Assembly: GCA_024398595.1 (NCBI GenBank)
Contig: JAKSIX010000009.1
Span: 1 to 54,156, forward strand
Direction of reading: 5' to 3'
DNA length: 54,156 nt
Origin: Bacteroidaceae bacterium
GTDB lineage: Bacteria; Bacteroidota; Bacteroidia; Bacteroidales; Bacteroidaceae
Shown here: positions 52,913-54,156 of the stretch, piece by piece
How the letters are laid out: the number at the start of each line of letters is the position of its first letter
How positions within the stretch are numbered: position 1 is the first letter of the stretch
Notes under the pieces: model-generated
Told to the model about the DNA's origin: nothing
What the model saw: only the letters and a program-made list of their open reading frames with translations
Databases searched by the model: none
Program-made: the position numbers and the translations under genes

Positions 52913-53107
52913 GCGATTTAGGAATTTGCTTCAGTTTGACGTAGGAGCATATTCCCTTGATATCATCCAATATCCAGTCCTCTATGGAACTGCTTACTCC
53001 AATCTTATTTCACGTCTGTAACGAGACGAACAGTACACGCGTGATGCCGATAGATGCGATTTTGATAGACTTTCCACGGAATAAAGCGCTGGTAGTATGC
53101 AGCGTCC
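52913..53107. other. Non-coding stretch with possible coding remains
   Basis: No intact gene is seen. On the minus strand an open frame of about 40 codons without a start (stop at 52884-52886, upstream in-frame stop near 53007) reads SIEDWILDDIKGICSYVKLK. It could be the end of a decayed gene, but I cannot assign it. Confidence 0.35.
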
Positions 53108-53305
53108 CGTTATCGTAAAATCATCGACGGCTACAAGGCGCAGCTCCGTAATCACCCAGAGCTGAAACTCAGCGAGTACTGCAGGTGCAACGGCATCAAC
53201 TTCTTCGATTACCTCTCCGATGTCCTGAACAAAGCCGCAGACTTGCCGCATCTGACACCGGAAGCATGCCGCGAGCTGCTACCGGACAAGTGGACGAAGG
53301 GATGA
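53108..53305 (+). pseudogene. IS66-type transposase remnant with internal deletion
   Basis: A frame with no start codon and an upstream in-frame TAG ends with FFDYLSDVLNKAADL, then ELLPDKWTKG and a stop. This matches the C-terminal tail of Bacteroidota IS66 transposases (YFTDVLN... ELLPDKW). The preceding segment RYRKIIDGYKAQLRNHPELK and LSEYCRCNGIN looks like the N-terminal part of an IS66 accessory protein. The middle, about 400 residues or more, is missing. No terminal inverted repeats were recognised. Confidence 0.6.
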
Positions 53306-53418
53306 GCAGGGAACATAGCCCTGCTTTATTTATGCAACGGCTACGTCGACGCGGAGACGCTTACGTTTATTCCCCGAGGTTTTTTCGGCGAATAGGATGT
53401 TTATTCACCGAAAATCCT

Positions 53419-53426
53419 TAATTTTG
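53419..53426 (+). promoter_or_regulatory. Bacteroidota -7 promoter element for the Fic gene
   Basis: TAATTTTG matches TAnnTTTG, 15 bp upstream of the ATG at 53442; the -33 element is weak. The upstream palindrome TATTC(C)CCGA / TCGG(C)GAATA at 53369-53394 could be an operator. Confidence 0.5.
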
Positions 53427-53441
53427 CAAAAAAGATTCGCT

Positions 53442-54156
53442 ATGTATTTGCATCAAAGAGACAATTGGTGGAACTTCCGCTATGATTCATCAGCAATCAT
53501 GACCAGCCTTGCGGCGGTCAGGGCTAAGCAGGGGATGCTATTGGGAAGGATGAATTCGCTCGGATTCTCCTTGCAGGATGAAGCCGTGTTGACCAGTATG
53601 GCTCTTGAAGTCATCAAGTCCTCTGAGATAGAAGGCGAAATATTGAACCTCAATCAGGTCCGCTCTTCATTGGCCAAGAGACTGGGCTTCGATATAACCA
53701 CCTCGGTTCCGGTGTCCAGATATATTGATGGTGTGGTCGAAATGATGCTCGACGCCACGCAGCACTATGCCGCACCCATGACAGATGACCGCCTGTTCGG
53801 ATGGCACAATGTCCTTTTTCCTTCCGGAATGAGTGGACTTTATAAAATAGATGTCGGCAAGTATCGCCGAGGGGAAATGCAGGTCGTCTCCGGTGCAATG
53901 GGCAGGGAGAAAGTCCATTACGAAGCGCCGGCTCCTGAGCGTGTATCTGATGAAATGGCTCGTTTTATCGCCTGGCTGAATGAGGATAATCCTGCTCTTG
54001 ATCCTGTGTTGAAAGCCGGAATCGCACACCTGTGGCTCGTCTCAATCCACCCTTTTGACGATGGTAACGGACGTATTACGAGGGCTGTCACCGAGATGTT
54101 GCTATGCCGCGCAGATGGAACAGGCAAGCGGTTTTACAGTATGTCCAACCAGATAA
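53442..54156 (+). CDS. Fic-domain protein (DUF4172-Fic), 3' end outside the window
   Basis: The visible 238 residues contain an N-terminal DUF4172-like helical region (about 1-85) and the Fic core with HPFDDGNGR at 203-211, an intact HPFx[D/E]GNGR motif, so AMP-transfer chemistry is likely. The autoinhibitory helix motif (S/T)xxxE(G/N) appears as S60-SEI-E64-G65 in VIKSSEIEGEI, placing it among self-inhibited class II Fic proteins. The C-terminal part, often a winged helix, runs out of the window. It follows an IS66 remnant, suggesting an accessory region. Confidence 0.9.
   Translation, partial: MYLHQRDNWWNFRYDSSAIMTSLAAVRAKQGMLLGRMNSLGFSLQDEAVLTSMALEVIKSSEIEGEILNLNQVRSSLAKRLGFDITTSVPVSRYIDGVVEMMLDATQHYAAPMTDDRLFGWHNVLFPSGMSGLYKIDVGKYRRGEMQVVSGAMGREKVHYEAPAPERVSDEMARFIAWLNEDNPALDPVLKAGIAHLWLVSIHPFDDGNGRITRAVTEMLLCRADGTGKRFYSMSNQI

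Overview
The window looks like a chromosome segment of a gut-type Bacteroidales (Bacteroidota), possibly Muribaculaceae or Prevotellaceae. This rests on the Bacteroidota promoter signature TAnnTTTG in front of many genes, the near absence of Shine-Dalgarno sequences, secreted or lipoprotein glycosidases (GH51, GH43, GH3), a SusC-like outer-membrane receptor, a carboxyspermidine polyamine route, and a 4-alpha-glucanotransferase with a starch-binding N-terminus. No rRNA, tRNA, CRISPR array or intact transposase was recognised.

Layout. 1-2.3 kb: a truncated AAA ATPase gene, a tandem repeat block, and a lipoprotein with two sugar-binding-like domains. 2.3-12 kb: exonuclease III, a PagL-like outer-membrane protein, an acyl-CoA ligase, AzlCD, an acyltransferase, a GH51 arabinofuranosidase and a 2-hydroxyacid dehydrogenase. 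12-18 kb (minus strand): an unknown membrane protein with a LemA-like partner, an MBL-fold lipoprotein, a sugar isomerase with a GPH-type sugar symporter, and RmuC. 18.3-26.2 kb: an EF-G gene followed by a five-gene polyamine operon (basic amino acid decarboxylase, SpeE homologue, agmatinase, carboxynorspermidine dehydrogenase and decarboxylase). 27.5-31.3 kb: CstA, a three-gene hipBST-type toxin-antitoxin operon, and a CinA-type amidohydrolase. 31.4-35.5 kb: GH43, a truncated MFS remnant flanked by repeats, a GMP synthase lacking the glutaminase domain, and decayed ABC and STAS fragments. 35.5-46.8 kb: Xaa-Pro aminopeptidase, MntP, a Ca/Na antiporter, a structured intergenic region, a C11 peptidase lipoprotein, a GH3 glucosidase, small unknown proteins, a YqaA-like protein, an SDR and MalQ. 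46.8-54 kb: a large outer-membrane beta-barrel receptor divergent from a corrinoid-binding protein, a NahK-like sugar kinase, a sugar MFS transporter flanked by direct repeats, an IS66-type remnant, and a truncated Fic gene.

The genes work together mainly in polysaccharide and sugar use (GH51, GH43, GH3, MalQ, kinase plus transporter, isomerase plus symporter) and polyamine synthesis from arginine. Three unexplained non-coding sequence families recur at gene boundaries. One is a REP-like hairpin with core GGAACCTGTCCCCTGTTC. The second is an AT-rich motif with core CATTTCAAAACAGATTCT, seen at least seven times. The third is a motif CGAAACTTGAAT just upstream of three start codons. With the hipBST operon and the atypical SpeE homologue, these are the main points for follow-up.
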